DNA of 64,000 nucleotides from Woeseiaceae bacterium (GTDB lineage Bacteria > Pseudomonadota > Gammaproteobacteria > Steroidobacterales > Woeseiaceae): positions 62,001 to 126,000 of the forward strand of contig JAJFKP010000018.1 of NCBI GenBank assembly GCA_021773135.1, written 5' to 3'. Both the position numbers and the translations under genes were made by a program. The notes under the pieces are model-generated. The model was given only the letters and a program-made list of their open reading frames with translations. It was not told the origin of the DNA and searched no databases. Of the stretch, positions 8,758-18,987 are shown piece by piece. Within the stretch, counting starts at the first letter, position 1. Each line of letters opens with the position of its first letter.

Positions 8758-9557
8758 AGGCCTGCGACCATCCCTGAATCGACCGAATCCGGATCTGCTA
8801 CCGGCGAGCGTGCCCCGGTCTTCCAGCCGATCGTGAATCCGTTGCTGTAACGCATGTCGACGAATTCGATCTCGCCTTCCCGGCTGGAAATTAAATTGGC
8901 GGCTACGTCAAGAAACAGTTTCGAGCGTACATCGACATCGCGGCGCCCGAGACGCACATCCACACCGTTGCTCAGTTTCAATGCCCACGCGCCCCGCGCG
9001 TCCAGTTTGACCTGTCTCAAGTCCAGTCCCAGCGCAATCAGTTTTTCACGCATCGACAGGTAGCGTTCGGCGACCACTGCTGATTGCCCGTCAGGTCCAC
9101 TTAGCCGCGGCAGCTCCGCAGGTACGTGGCGGGCATCGGTGACAAACAAATCGCCGCGCGTGTTGAGCAGACCGCTATCACCCCAGATCGCGGCAGGAAC
9201 CTGCTCTGTCACGCTGATCTCGAGCGTTCCCGGCCAGCGCCTGCCGACCGCGGCCTGGTCAATCCACGGAAGTGCCTTCACGCGGTCCTGAATCAGTTTC
9301 AGGTTGGCACTTAGGAAGCCGGTATTTAACTGGTCGCTGATTGCTTCTTCGATACTGAGCGCGCTGACGCGTTGAAACGGCCCCTCAATTGATATTGAAG
9401 TAATCGGCTGGTCGAGCATTTCCGCACTGAATCTATAGCTGAGCAGAATCACCGCTATGGCAATCGTAATGGCCGATATTCGCTTCAGCGGAAACTGCGG
9501 CAACTTGAGTTGCCTGGCCTTTTTCTGCTTGCGTCGTTTCGCCTGCTTACGCGTCAT
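8754..9557 (-). CDS. ftsQ: Cell division protein FtsQ
   Basis: A bitopic inner-membrane divisome protein that bridges early and late proteins through FtsL and FtsB. A very basic cytoplasmic N-terminus (RKQAKRRKQKKARQLK) precedes one membrane span (about 27-47). A POTRA domain beginning TSISIEG and a beta domain follow. I chose the ATG at 9557, which overlaps the ddl stop by 11 bases and gives 267 residues. A TTG nine codons upstream is possible but has no better ribosome site. It lies in the usual ddl-ftsQ-ftsA order. Confidence 0.94.
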   Translation of the reverse strand: MTRKQAKRRKQKKARQLKLPQFPLKRISAITIAIAVILLSYRFSAEMLDQPITSISIEGPFQRVSALSIEEAISDQLNTGFLSANLKLIQDRVKALPWIDQAAVGRRWPGTLEISVTEQVPAAIWGDSGLLNTRGDLFVTDARHVPAELPRLSGPDGQSAVVAERYLSMREKLIALGLDLRQVKLDARGAWALKLSNGVDVRLGRRDVDVRSKLFLDVAANLISSREGEIEFVDMRYSNGFTIGWKTGARSPVADPDSVDSGMVAGL

Positions 9558-10545
9558 TCGCTGCAACCCCGACTGCTTCGACAACCTGTTTGTCCGTCAC
9601 GCTCGTTTCAAGAACTCGCCAGCACAATTCGCAGAAATCGATGCCGGCTTCATGGGCCGCCATGGGCACAAGACTGTGGCTGGTCATGCCCGGTACGGTA
9701 TTGATTTCGAGCACCTGCGGCGCACCGTCGCTCGCCGTCATAAAGTCGACCCGCCCCCAACCGGTGCACCCGAGCACCGCAAACGCGGCCAGGGCCAGGT
9801 CGCGATACCGGGACTCAAGCTCCGCATCTTGGGTGCCCGGACAGTGATAGCGGGTTCGCTCTGATTCGTACTTCGCACGATAGTCGTAAAAAACACGTGG
9901 CGTCTCGATGCGAATACTCGGCAAGGCATCGCCTTGCAGAACCGCCACAGTGGACTCCGTACCAACGATGCAGCGCTCCGCCAGTGCAGGTGCGCCGAAC
10001 TCCAGCGCAAGACTCGCAGCGGCATTCAGGTCATCCGCGTCGAATACAATCGTCATGCCAACGCTTGAGCCCTGTCCCGCCGGCTTGATAACCAGCGGGT
10101 ACCCCAGTTTGTTTGCTGCCAGTTTGGCGTCCGCGACAGATTTAAGGAGCGCGTAGTCCGGTGTGCTGATGCCGGCTTCTACGAACAGTTGTTTGCTGCG
10201 TATTTTGTCCATGGCAATCGCCGATGCCATCACACCGCTGCCGGTATAGGGAACGTTTAGCCACTGCAGCGCACCCTGCAGTGCGCCGTCTTCGCCACCG
10301 GGACCGTGCAGTGCTATCCAGGCCCGATCAAAACCCGCTGCCGAAAAATCGACCAGGCTCCGCTCGGCGGGATCCCAGCCTACTGCGTCGACACCGCGCG
10401 ATTGCAATGCACCGAGGACAGCCTTACCACTGTCGAGTGATACCGCCCGTTCACTGGAACTACCGCCATACAGGACCGCGACACGACCGAATCGGGCGGC
10501 GTCTTCTACAGGCAACCTGGCTTCGTCAGGCAATACGCTCATCAC
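9547..10545 (-). CDS. ddl: D-alanine--D-alanine ligase
   Basis: An ATP-grasp enzyme that makes the D-Ala-D-Ala dipeptide used by MurF. The 332 residues include the N-terminal GRVAVLYGGSSSERAVSL, the HGPGGEDGALQG loop, the ATP-grasp KPAGQGSSVGM segment and the C-terminal VLEINTVPGMTSHSL that binds magnesium and substrate. Length is slightly above the usual 305-320 because of a C-terminal tail. The start overlaps the murB stop by four bases (ATGA). The gene order murB-ddl-ftsQ is typical of proteobacterial dcw clusters. Confidence 0.97.
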   Translation of the reverse strand: MMSVLPDEARLPVEDAARFGRVAVLYGGSSSERAVSLDSGKAVLGALQSRGVDAVGWDPAERSLVDFSAAGFDRAWIALHGPGGEDGALQGALQWLNVPYTGSGVMASAIAMDKIRSKQLFVEAGISTPDYALLKSVADAKLAANKLGYPLVIKPAGQGSSVGMTIVFDADDLNAAASLALEFGAPALAERCIVGTESTVAVLQGDALPSIRIETPRVFYDYRAKYESERTRYHCPGTQDAELESRYRDLALAAFAVLGCTGWGRVDFMTASDGAPQVLEINTVPGMTSHSLVPMAAHEAGIDFCELCWRVLETSVTDKQVVEAVGVAANDA

Positions 10546-11438
10546 AATTCTTCACCGACAATCCGAACCTCGGGAATGAGTTCGACCCCGGTTTGATCTG
10601 CTACCGTTTGCTGTACGTAGCGGATCAGATTCTCTATATCCAGCGCGCTGGCCTCGCCGAGATTCACGATAAAATTCGCATGTTTTTCAGACACTTCGGC
10701 ATCGCCTATGCGACAGGTCTTGAGGCCACTGGCTTCGATCAGGCGAGCGGCGAAGTCGCCCGGCGGATTGCGAAAAACCGATCCACAGGTCGGCTGGCCA
10801 AGCGGCTGGGTGTCTTTGCGGCGCGCCAACATTTCTTTCATCGTGTCCATGTTTGCAGCGACCGTCGGATCGAATTCCAGCTCTGCTTCAACAAACCATT
10901 CGTCCGCCGGGCCGCGTACGTTTCGATACGCAATTTCATACTCTTCAGGCAGGCGCCTGCGAACCTCTCCGAAGCGATCGATGGTTTGCACTGACCGCAC
11001 GCGCTCCCAGGTTTCGGCGCCGTGTGCGCCCGCATTCATTGCCAGCGCACCACCAAGCAACCCGGGAATACCGGCAAAGAATTCCGAAGGTCCGAATCCC
11101 CACCGAATACACTGACGTGCAAGCGTCGTACAGGCGACGCTTGCACCGGCCCGAACGCGATGGTCGCGCAATTTCTCGAGCACGTTAAATGTACCTGCAG
11201 CTGCAATGACAACAGCGTTAAGTCCGCCGTCGCGCACCAGCAAATTGCTGCCGAGACCGAACCAGAAAACCGGCACGTTTGCATCCAGCGAACCGAGAAA
11301 CTGAGACAGGTCATCCAGGCTATCGGGCTTGAAAAAAACTTTGGCGGGTCCGCCAACGCGCCAGGAAGTGTGTCGGCTCATCGGCTCGTCTTCCCTGATC
11401 TCGCCTGTCACTGCCGGAATCGTCAGGACCGCCATCAT
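10542..11438 (-). CDS. murB: UDP-N-acetylenolpyruvoylglucosamine reductase
   Basis: The FAD enzyme that reduces enolpyruvyl-UDP-GlcNAc to UDP-MurNAc. The 298 residues match the short type II form rather than the 342-residue E. coli type I. FAD-binding motifs [13 protein letters not shown] (23-35) and [12 protein letters not shown] (61-72) are clear, as is [17 protein letters not shown] (124-140). The catalytic serine is S220 in CGSVFRNP. Placement inside the dcw cluster between murC and ddl is itself a difference from E. coli, where murB lies elsewhere. It is linked to both neighbours by ATGA overlaps. Confidence 0.97.
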   Translation of the reverse strand: MMAVLTIPAVTGEIREDEPMSRHTSWRVGGPAKVFFKPDSLDDLSQFLGSLDANVPVFWFGLGSNLLVRDGGLNAVVIAAAGTFNVLEKLRDHRVRAGASVACTTLARQCIRWGFGPSEFFAGIPGLLGGALAMNAGAHGAETWERVRSVQTIDRFGEVRRRLPEEYEIAYRNVRGPADEWFVEAELEFDPTVAANMDTMKEMLARRKDTQPLGQPTCGSVFRNPPGDFAARLIEASGLKTCRIGDAEVSEKHANFIVNLGEASALDIENLIRYVQQTVADQTGVELIPEVRIVGEEL

Positions 11439-12859
11439 TTCCGCACCGTCAAATGCGGTCCATGCGCAAGCCGCTCCGGCAAGTCCTGGACAAATGAACC
11501 AATATCACCGGCACCCATGGTTAATACGAGATCGTCGTCTACAATCAATTCCTCGAGCACCGGTACCAGGTCAGCAAGCGTTTCGACGAAAACCGGCTCG
11601 ACGCCACCGCGCGTCCTGACGGCACGTGCAATTGCGCGACCATCGGCGCCCGCAATCGGATCTTCACCGGCCGCGAAAACTTCGAGGATCAACAACACAT
11701 CCGCATCGCTTAAGACCTGCGCGAAATCATCGAGAAGATCGCGGGTTCGTGAATACCGGTGCGGTTGAAAAACCAGGACCACGCGCTTGCCAGGCCAGCC
11801 GGCTCGCGCAGCAGCCAGCGTGGCCGCGATTTCGGTTGGGTGGTGGCCATAGTCGTCAACCAGCATCACCTGCCCGTTCTTGCTGCGTACGTTGCCAAGC
11901 ATCTGGAATCGCCGGTCAATACCTTCGAATTTTTCGAGCGCGTCAACCAGCGCCTGATCACTGATATGCAATTCGTTAGCGACTGCTATGGTCGCCAGGG
12001 CGTTTCTAACGTTGTGCATACCCGGCAGGTGCAAACGAATTTCCAATGGCTCGTCGCGCCCCACCCTGTGCACATCGAAGGCCGCGTTCTCGCCGTCGAA
12101 ACGGACGTTTTCTGCACGGATATCGGCGTCGCCGTGCACGCCATAGGTGACGACTGAGCGACCAATTTGACCCAGTATTTCCGTAACGCCCGGGTCGTCC
12201 GCGCACACGATCGCCAGGCCGTAAAAAGGCAAATTGTGCAGGAACTCGATGAACCCGCGGCGCAACTTCTCTATATCACCGTCGTAGGTCGACATGTGAT
12301 CGGCGTCAATATTAGTCACGATGGCAAGCATAGGTTTCAGATGCTTGAATGACGCGTCACTCTCATCCGCCTCTGCAACGAGATAGTCGCCCTGTCCGAG
12401 TCGGGCATTGGTGTCGGCACTTTTAAGTCGACCGCCGATAACGAACGTAGGATCCAGACCGCCCTCCGCCAGCACACTCGCCACCAGGCTGGTCGTCGTT
12501 GTTTTTCCATGTGTGCCGGCAACTGCAATTGAATAGCGGAAGCGCATGAGTTCAGCCAACATTTCGGCACGCGGCACAACCGGCAACAACGCAGATCTTG
12601 CGGCAGCAACTTCAGGATTTGTATCGTCAACCGCGCTCGAAACCACGACCGCATCCGCAGTCTGGATATTTTTCTCGTCGTGACCAATAAACACGGTCGC
12701 GCCCTGATTTTCCAGGCGCAGGACGGAAGCATTTCTCTTAAGATCCGATCCCTGCACTTCGTAACCAAGGCTCAACATAACCTCAGCAATACCGGACATG
12801 CCTGACCCGCCGATGCCCACAAAATGAACCGTGTTTATACGTCGCATGCGCTGGATCAT
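11435..12859 (-). CDS. murC: UDP-N-acetylmuramate--L-alanine ligase
   Basis: This ATP-dependent ligase adds L-alanine to UDP-MurNAc, the first amino acid of the stem peptide. The 474-residue protein has the N-terminal [16 protein letters not shown] Rossmann loop, the Mur-ligase P-loop [10 protein letters not shown] near residue 107, and the C-terminal YGHHPTEI motif. I use the ATG at 12859 because it overlaps the murG stop exactly as ATGA, like most junctions in this operon. A GTG nine codons further upstream would overlap murG by 31 bases and adds nothing conserved. Confidence 0.97.
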   Translation of the reverse strand: MIQRMRRINTVHFVGIGGSGMSGIAEVMLSLGYEVQGSDLKRNASVLRLENQGATVFIGHDEKNIQTADAVVVSSAVDDTNPEVAAARSALLPVVPRAEMLAELMRFRYSIAVAGTHGKTTTTSLVASVLAEGGLDPTFVIGGRLKSADTNARLGQGDYLVAEADESDASFKHLKPMLAIVTNIDADHMSTYDGDIEKLRRGFIEFLHNLPFYGLAIVCADDPGVTEILGQIGRSVVTYGVHGDADIRAENVRFDGENAAFDVHRVGRDEPLEIRLHLPGMHNVRNALATIAVANELHISDQALVDALEKFEGIDRRFQMLGNVRSKNGQVMLVDDYGHHPTEIAATLAAARAGWPGKRVVLVFQPHRYSRTRDLLDDFAQVLSDADVLLILEVFAAGEDPIAGADGRAIARAVRTRGGVEPVFVETLADLVPVLEELIVDDDLVLTMGAGDIGSFVQDLPERLAHGPHLTVRK

Positions 12860-13944
12860 GTCGTCACGCCCGCGTACTGTAGACACAGATCGGTGATACG
12901 TTGGAGCGCATCGGGCCGGGCGAGCAGGCGCGCTTTCCCGGCCCGTTCTCCCAGCGCATCGCGACTGGAAAACCAGGATTTCAGCAAACTCGCAAGTGCT
13001 TCATCACTGAGTTCGCTCTGCTGCACGATGGTCGCGGCGCCGGCATCAACCATGGGTCGTGCATTAGCAGTTTGGTGATCGTCGACTGCGGCGGGAAAGG
13101 GTACAAAAATCGCTGGCAGACCGACTGCGGCTAATTCTGCGACGGTGAGTGCACCGGATCGACAAACCACCAGGTCAGCCCACGCGTAAGATTCCGCCAT
13201 GTCTTCAATGAAAGGCAACAGCTCAGCGTTAATACCAGATTGCGCGTAACTTGCACGCGCCTCGTCCAAGGTTTGTGGACCGGTTTGATGCCGGATGACC
13301 GGGCGGATTTCGGGCGGGAGTAATGCCAGCGCCGCCGGCACGACCTGATTCAGCGCGAGCGCTCCCTGGCTGCCACCGAGAACCAGTAGTCTGATCGGGC
13401 CTAAGCGGTCCGCGTAACGTGACGCCGGCTCGTCGATTGCAGCGATATCGGCCCGTACCGGATTGCCGACAGTTTCTGCCTTGTAACGGGCGTTAAAACT
13501 GCCCGGGAAGGCCTGCAGCACAACCCGGGCAAGACGCGCCAGAAGACGATTTGTTAATCCTGATATTGCGTTTTGTTCATGAATGATCAGCGGCCGCCGC
13601 GTTAGCCATGCAGCCAGCCCGCCGGGTCCGCTGACAAACCCCCCCATCCCCAGCACAGCTGCCGGTCGATGCTTGAACATTACGTAGATTGATTGCGACA
13701 GGGCGTAACACAGTTTGATCGGCGCCAGTAACAGCGCGGCCAGTCCTTTCCCACGCAGACCGCTGACGGCTACCCACTCAATTGGAATACCAGCCGCCGG
13801 AATGACGCGCGCTTCGAGACCGCGATGGGTACCGAGCCAAACAACCTCGCGAGATTGCTGTTGCAGCGACCTGGCGACAGCCAGCGCGGGATATACGTGC
13901 CCCCCGGTGCCCCCGGCCATGATAAGGATTGGACCGGTTTTCAT
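12856..13944 (-). CDS. murG: UDP-GlcNAc:lipid I GlcNAc transferase (MurG)
   Basis: The GT28 enzyme that converts lipid I to lipid II on the inner face of the cytoplasmic membrane. The 362 residues have the lipid-binding glycine loop [14 protein letters not shown] (9-22), a second G loop [11 protein letters not shown] near 99, and [10 protein letters not shown] plus the donor-site [17 protein letters not shown]. The ATG at 13944 overlaps the stop of an 18-codon mini-ORF (13941-13997) as ATGA. That mini-ORF repeats the first codons of murG. Confidence 0.97.
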   Translation of the reverse strand: MKTGPILIMAGGTGGHVYPALAVARSLQQQSREVVWLGTHRGLEARVIPAAGIPIEWVAVSGLRGKGLAALLLAPIKLCYALSQSIYVMFKHRPAAVLGMGGFVSGPGGLAAWLTRRPLIIHEQNAISGLTNRLLARLARVVLQAFPGSFNARYKAETVGNPVRADIAAIDEPASRYADRLGPIRLLVLGGSQGALALNQVVPAALALLPPEIRPVIRHQTGPQTLDEARASYAQSGINAELLPFIEDMAESYAWADLVVCRSGALTVAELAAVGLPAIFVPFPAAVDDHQTANARPMVDAGAATIVQQSELSDEALASLLKSWFSSRDALGERAGKARLLARPDALQRITDLCLQYAGVTT

Positions 13945-13997
13945 CGCTCAGCCGTCCCGATCATATTGGCGACCACGAGGATTGGACCCGCCTTCAT
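13915..13997 (-). repeat. Imperfect direct repeat of the murG start region
   Basis: The 30 bases at 13997-13968 and those at 13944-13915 (minus strand, both beginning with ATG) agree at 22 positions, with an uninterrupted shared GGTCCAATCCT. The repeat spacing is 53 bases. Because 53 is not a multiple of three, the upstream copy leaves the murG frame and ends at the overlapping TGA. Confidence 0.75.
13941..13997 (-). CDS. 18-codon mini-ORF bridging ftsW and murG
   Basis: This small frame starts with an ATG that overlaps the ftsW stop (ATGA at 13994-13997). It ends in a TGA that overlaps the murG start (ATGA at 13941-13944). Its first residues MKAGPILVV mirror the murG start MKTGPILIM. It then continues out of the murG frame as ANMIGTAER and stops. 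I read it as a decayed tandem duplication of the murG 5' end that still allows a ribosome to pass from ftsW to murG without a gap. Whether the peptide is made is unknown. Confidence 0.5.
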   Translation of the reverse strand: MKAGPILVVANMIGTAER

Positions 13998-15187
13998 CGG
14001 GACGCCCTTTTCGGCGACCGGCGCTTGTTCAACGGCCGGGCGTTAGTCTGCAGTTCGTGATGAATGCGCAACAGAATGCCAATGCTGAACATGGCAACGA
14101 TCATGCTCGATCTGCCATAACTTACGAGCGGCAGGGTCAGTCCTTTTGTGGGCAGCAGCCCCATATTGACCCCGATATTGATAAAGGCCTGCAATCCCAG
14201 CCAGGTTCCAATACCGATGGCAAGGTAGGCCTCAAAAAATCGCTCCGCATTGGCTGCGCGCAAGCCGAGGCGAAAAACTCGCCACAACAATGCTGAGAAC
14301 AATGCGATCAGTAAAAATGTGCCCAGGAGTCCGAATTCCTCGGCAAAAACGGCAAACACAAAATCAGTATGTGCGTCAGGCAGGTAAAAAAGTTTCTGCA
14401 CACCATCGCCCAGGCCGACCCCAAACCATTCGCCGCGGCCGATCGCAATCAGCGATTGCGTCAGCTGAAAGCCCTTGTCAAAAGGATCAGCCCACGGGTC
14501 CATAAAGCCCATAAAACGATCCAGACGGTAGTCCTTGGTGACGACCAGCACGCCGGCCATGATTGACGCCAGCCCGGCAAAAACGAAGAAGTCACGAAAA
14601 CGCGCCCCCGCAATAAACATCATGGCAAACGCCGTCGCGATCAGGACGATCGCCGCACCGAGATCAGGCTCGATGACCAGCAGCGCACCTGCCAGCACCA
14701 GGACGATAATCGGCTTCAACGAACCGGTAAATTGCTCTCGCACCGACTTATTCTGTCGAACCAGGTAACCGGCGAGGTAAATCATCAGGCACAGACGAGC
14801 CGGATCCGACGCCTGTAAATTGATAAACCCGAGACGAATCCAGCGCGTACTGCCATTGGCGGTATGACCGACGCCGGGTACGAGCACCACGATCAATAGT
14901 ATGAACGCGAATAGCAGCATTAGCGGGCCGGTGTTAAACCAGAAACGCATCGGAATAAAAAGGCAGGCGAAGCCGGCTCCCGCGCCCAGCAGAGCTGCAA
15001 ACGCCTGTCGGCTGACGTAAAAAAACGGATCGTTGGACGCATTGTCGGCGATCGAGATAGACGCAGATGCCAGGACAATCAGCCCGCCAAGAATCAAGGT
15101 CATTACAATGGTCAGCAATACCGGATCGAGCCGAATCGGGGTCTTCAACCTGATTGGAAACGGCATCATTGCGCTTTCTGCAGTCAT
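13994..15187 (-). CDS. ftsW: Lipid II glycosyltransferase FtsW (SEDS family)
   Basis: A SEDS-family septal peptidoglycan polymerase working with FtsI. The 397 residues contain about ten membrane spans. The SEDS signatures ANGSTRWIRLGFINLQASDPARL (around 115-135) and, near the end, LTLPLVSYGRSSMIVAMFSIGILL are clear. The latter normally reads SYGGSS; here arginine replaces the second glycine. A hydrophilic basic C-terminal tail follows the last span. The start overlaps the murD stop (ATGA) and the stop overlaps the bridging mini-ORF before murG. Confidence 0.97.
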   Translation of the reverse strand: MTAESAMMPFPIRLKTPIRLDPVLLTIVMTLILGGLIVLASASISIADNASNDPFFYVSRQAFAALLGAGAGFACLFIPMRFWFNTGPLMLLFAFILLIVVLVPGVGHTANGSTRWIRLGFINLQASDPARLCLMIYLAGYLVRQNKSVREQFTGSLKPIIVLVLAGALLVIEPDLGAAIVLIATAFAMMFIAGARFRDFFVFAGLASIMAGVLVVTKDYRLDRFMGFMDPWADPFDKGFQLTQSLIAIGRGEWFGVGLGDGVQKLFYLPDAHTDFVFAVFAEEFGLLGTFLLIALFSALLWRVFRLGLRAANAERFFEAYLAIGIGTWLGLQAFINIGVNMGLLPTKGLTLPLVSYGRSSMIVAMFSIGILLRIHHELQTNARPLNKRRSPKRASR

Positions 15188-16539
15188 CGCGCCAATACCT
15201 CAACCTTGGCGCAAAAATCGTCACCGCGTGCGAGGTAATTCTGATACATGTCGAAACTGGCACAAGCCGGCGCAAACAAGACCGTGTCACCCGGTTGTGC
15301 AACTGCCGCGGCTTTGGCAACGGCAGATTCCATATTTCTTGCCAGGCTGGTTTGCACGTGGCCGGCGAAAGCCTCTTGCAGCAGCGCTGCATCCTCACCG
15401 AGCAGAACAACTGATCGCAAACGACTGCAAGTCGATTTGGCCAGCTTGTTGAAATCGCCGCCTTTGCCCTGACCGCCTGCGATCAGAACGACCTGACCGT
15501 CAACGGACTCAACTGATGCGATAGCGGCACCGACGTTGGTTGCTTTGGAGTCGTTGATGTAATGCACACCGTAAAATTCAGCGACCGATTGCATGCGATG
15601 CGGCAGCCCGGGAAATTCGTTCAGGACCTGCAACATCGGCGCCATATCGAGCCCCATGAGCTCGCCCGTTGCCAACGCAGCCAGCGCATTGGCGAGGTTA
15701 TGCTTGCCGACCATCGCCACATCAGTGGCCGCGAGCAAGAGCTGCTCACCGCGTGCCAGGAACGTCTCGCCATGGTCATCAAGCAACCCGAACTGATTTT
15801 GACGTGGCCTGTCGAGACCGAAACTTGTCGTGCGTATGTGCTGCGGAACGTGTTTGGCAGCTTCACTGTCCGCGCGATTGAAAACTGCCGCCTGCGCCTG
15901 TGTAAAGACGCGATATTTTGCTGCTCTGTATTCATCTTCACTGGCATGCCAGTCGAGATGATCCGGTGAAATGTTCAGGAGCACAGCCACGTGCGCTGGC
16001 AAATTAATGGTTCTTTGCAACTGGAAGCTGGACAATTCCAACAGGTAAAAATCCGGTTTGTCCCTCGCTAGCAAATCCAGCGCGGGAACGCCGAGATTGG
16101 CGCCTGCATACGCTGTTTTTCCTGCCGCATCACACATGAGTGCCAGCAGCGTGGTTACCGTGCTCTTGCCATTCGAACCGGTTACAGCGATGAATGGGGC
16201 TGTGGCCTCGCCGGTAAACAGTTCGATATCGCTGACGACCTCGACGTGGCTGGCGCGCGCCGATTTGAGGTATGCATCATTATCCGCAATCCCCGGCGAA
16301 ACGATGACTCGTGTCGTGTTTTCCAGTAATGATTCAGGCGTCTCACCAACTATCACTACGGCATCGGCGCAAATGTCGTTCAATTCCGCCATCCCGGGCG
16401 GCACAGCGCGGCTGTCGACGTAGTTCGCCCGCAGGCCCTGGCGCTGCAGAAAGCGGGCCACGGACAAACCGGTAGCGCCCAGCCCGTATACCAGGTCCTT
16501 TGCGTTGCTTGCAGCTTCGTTTTCAGTCGCCACATTCAC
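15184..16539 (-). CDS. murD: UDP-N-acetylmuramoyl-L-alanine--D-glutamate ligase
   Basis: This Mur ligase adds D-glutamate to UDP-MurNAc-L-Ala. The 451 residues have the N-terminal [14 protein letters not shown] loop, the P-loop [14 protein letters not shown] near 118-130, and the C-terminal GLPHRMQSV and NDSKATN motifs that mark MurD. The start is GTG, overlapping the mraY stop as GTGA. The first dozen residues are weakly conserved, so an internal start cannot be excluded. Confidence 0.97.
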   Translation of the reverse strand: MNVATENEAASNAKDLVYGLGATGLSVARFLQRQGLRANYVDSRAVPPGMAELNDICADAVVIVGETPESLLENTTRVIVSPGIADNDAYLKSARASHVEVVSDIELFTGEATAPFIAVTGSNGKSTVTTLLALMCDAAGKTAYAGANLGVPALDLLARDKPDFYLLELSSFQLQRTINLPAHVAVLLNISPDHLDWHASEDEYRAAKYRVFTQAQAAVFNRADSEAAKHVPQHIRTTSFGLDRPRQNQFGLLDDHGETFLARGEQLLLAATDVAMVGKHNLANALAALATGELMGLDMAPMLQVLNEFPGLPHRMQSVAEFYGVHYINDSKATNVGAAIASVESVDGQVVLIAGGQGKGGDFNKLAKSTCSRLRSVVLLGEDAALLQEAFAGHVQTSLARNMESAVAKAAAVAQPGDTVLFAPACASFDMYQNYLARGDDFCAKVEVLAR

Positions 16540-17621
16540 CGTATCTTCAGACTCGCGAGTCCGATCAATACCAGGATCACCGTGATGATCCAGAAACGTA
16601 CTATCACTTTCGGCTCTGCCCAGCCCTTCAGTTCAAAATGGTGATGTAGCGGCGCCATCCGAAAAACGCGCTTGCCGGTCAACTTAAATGACGCCACCTG
16701 AATAATGACAGACACTGTTTCGACGACGAAAACTCCACCCATAATTGCGAGCACGATTTCTTGTCGAACGACGACCGCTACAACACCCAGAGCTGCACCA
16801 AGCGAAAGTGCACCTATATCGCCCATGAATACCTGCGCCGGATAGGTGTTGAACCAGAGAAAGCCCAATCCTGCTCCCGCAAGTGCGGCACAGAACACAA
16901 GGATTTCACCGGTACCCGCCACATACGGAATGCCAAGGTATTCAGAGAAATTCGTATTTCCGGTTACATAAGCGAACACGCCAAGCGCCCCGCCAACCAG
17001 CACGGTTGGCATGATGGCCAATCCGTCCAGTCCATCCGTGAGATTCACGGCGTTTGAAAAACCGACAATAAAAAGATAAGTAACAACGATCTGAAACATG
17101 CCCAGCGGCAGCCACAGATCTTTGAAATAGGGAATGAGCAAAGATGTACTGATTTCATCTGTTGCCATCAGGTACAGAGCAACTGCGGCAATGATCGCAG
17201 CCACCGATTGCCAGAACAGTTTTTTGCCAGCGGATAGTCCGGCCGGATCCTGCAGAATCAACTTCTTGTAATCGTCGATGTATCCGATCACACCGAAAGC
17301 AAGCGTCACGAATACGACAACCCAGATGAAGCGGTTCTCCAGGTCCGCCCACAGCACAGTGCTAACCACAATGGCTGTCAAGATCAGCGCGCCGCCCATC
17401 GTTGGCGTGCCGACTTTCAATAGGTGGGTATCGGGACCGTCAATGCGCACAGGCTGGCCGCCGCCCTGATTCATGCTTAGCCGGGAAATCATGCGCGGGC
17501 CGATGACAAACGACAGAACCAGAGCGGTAAGCGCGCCGAGAATCGCGCGCATTGTCAGGTAACTGAATACATTGAAACCAGACTGATACTGGGACAGATA
17601 CTCGGTGAGATAAAACAACAT
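16536..17621 (-). CDS. mraY: Phospho-N-acetylmuramoyl-pentapeptide transferase
   Basis: An integral membrane enzyme that joins phospho-MurNAc-pentapeptide to undecaprenyl phosphate, giving lipid I. The 361 residues have about ten spans, [11 protein letters not shown] near 71, the catalytic-loop [10 protein letters not shown] (D115 and D116 region), [10 protein letters not shown] near 190, and the C-terminal [13 protein letters not shown]. All of these are hallmark MraY segments, and the length matches E. coli (360). One base separates its ATG from the murF stop. Confidence 0.98.
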   Translation of the reverse strand: MLFYLTEYLSQYQSGFNVFSYLTMRAILGALTALVLSFVIGPRMISRLSMNQGGGQPVRIDGPDTHLLKVGTPTMGGALILTAIVVSTVLWADLENRFIWVVVFVTLAFGVIGYIDDYKKLILQDPAGLSAGKKLFWQSVAAIIAAVALYLMATDEISTSLLIPYFKDLWLPLGMFQIVVTYLFIVGFSNAVNLTDGLDGLAIMPTVLVGGALGVFAYVTGNTNFSEYLGIPYVAGTGEILVFCAALAGAGLGFLWFNTYPAQVFMGDIGALSLGAALGVVAVVVRQEIVLAIMGGVFVVETVSVIIQVASFKLTGKRVFRMAPLHHHFELKGWAEPKVIVRFWIITVILVLIGLASLKIR

Positions 17622-17622
17622 C

Positions 17623-18987
17623 TCAGTCGCCTCCTGCCGGCCTGGCGGCGCCGGTCAGGGCTTCGACGACACGCTCCATTCCCATTGAACGTGAGCCCTT
17701 GACGAGAATGACGTCGTCGGCGGAGACGGCTGGCTGCAGGTCGGCCAGCAACGCTTCGATGGACGCGTACCAGCGCCCGTTCTCCCCAAAGGATTCGACG
17801 ATGTGTTTGGCTAACGGCCCGGTTGCCAACAGGTTATCAACGCCGGCCTCTCTGACGACCCAACCGGTATGGGCGTGCAATAGTTTTCCGTCGTCGCCGA
17901 GTTCAGCCATGTCGCCGAGCACCAGCCAGCTTTCACCCTCCTGAGCCGCCAGGAATTCTGCCGCCGCCTGAACGCTGACAGGATTTGCGTTGTAACTATC
18001 GTCGTAAAGCACAGCGCCACTGGTGCTGCGCACCGTTTGCAGCCGCCCCTGCACAGGTTGCACTGCTTCCAGGCCCAACTTGATCTGTTGATCACTAACA
18101 CCAACTGCGCGTGCAATTGCGGCAGCTGCGCAGGCGTTGAGAACGTTGTGCTTGCCCTGCAGTGAGAGCGCGACAGGAAACTCGCTGTCGGGAGTATGTA
18201 GAATGAAATCAGACCCGGTGTGGGTTGCCTCGACGCCACTGGGATGCACGTCAGCCTCTGCGCTGAGCCCAAAACTGGTGACCTCTGTATCGCCGGTCAA
18301 CGATTTCCAATAGTCGAAATAGTCATCGTCAGCATTCAGAATGGCGCACTGCGGTTTTTCTGCACCCGATAAAATCTCGCCTTTCGCCCGCGCCACGCCC
18401 TCTACCGAGCCAAATCCTTCGAGATGGGCAGGCGCCGCGTTGGTGATGGCGACGACACTGGGGGCCGTCAGTGATGTCAGGTATGCGATCTCGCCAGCAT
18501 GATTCGCGCCCATTTCCATGATGGCAAACTGGTGCGCTTCACCAATTCTGAGCAACATCAGTGGCACGCCAATTTCATTATTGAGATTCCCATGCGTCGC
18601 TATCGTTTCCGCAGACAACGACAGACAGCTGGCAAGCAGTTCTTTCAGTGTGGTTTTGCCGTTACTCCCGGTGATGCCGATGACCGTTGCCTGTAACTGC
18701 CGCCGCCATCCGGCCGCAAGCCGGCCAAGTGCGTTCAGCGTATCGTCGACAACAATCGTTGGCAGGTCGGTATCGATCCTGCGTGGCACGACCGCTCCTG
18801 CCGCCTGGCTCGCCGCGGCTACGTCCACAAATTCCGTGCCGTCGAAATTGGGACCCTGTAGCGCAACAAACAATTCACCGGGATTAAGCGACCTTGAATC
18901 CGTGCTGACGCCGCGGAAACTGACGTCTTCCCCGTGCAGCTGACCGTGCATTGATTTCGCTGCGTGTGAGAGCGTGGCGGTCATCAT
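17623..18987 (-). CDS. murF: UDP-MurNAc-tripeptide--D-alanyl-D-alanine ligase
   Basis: The last cytoplasmic Mur ligase, attaching D-Ala-D-Ala from Ddl. The 454 residues show the N-terminal [17 protein letters not shown] domain and the P-loop [12 protein letters not shown] near 105-116. [12 protein letters not shown], the YNANPVS motif and the C-terminal [13 protein letters not shown], all specific to MurF, follow. The start ATG overlaps the murE stop as ATGA. A second ATG follows directly, so either could be used. Confidence 0.97.
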   Translation of the reverse strand: MMTATLSHAAKSMHGQLHGEDVSFRGVSTDSRSLNPGELFVALQGPNFDGTEFVDVAAASQAAGAVVPRRIDTDLPTIVVDDTLNALGRLAAGWRRQLQATVIGITGSNGKTTLKELLASCLSLSAETIATHGNLNNEIGVPLMLLRIGEAHQFAIMEMGANHAGEIAYLTSLTAPSVVAITNAAPAHLEGFGSVEGVARAKGEILSGAEKPQCAILNADDDYFDYWKSLTGDTEVTSFGLSAEADVHPSGVEATHTGSDFILHTPDSEFPVALSLQGKHNVLNACAAAAIARAVGVSDQQIKLGLEAVQPVQGRLQTVRSTSGAVLYDDSYNANPVSVQAAAEFLAAQEGESWLVLGDMAELGDDGKLLHAHTGWVVREAGVDNLLATGPLAKHIVESFGENGRWYASIEALLADLQPAVSADDVILVKGSRSMGMERVVEALTGAARPAGGD

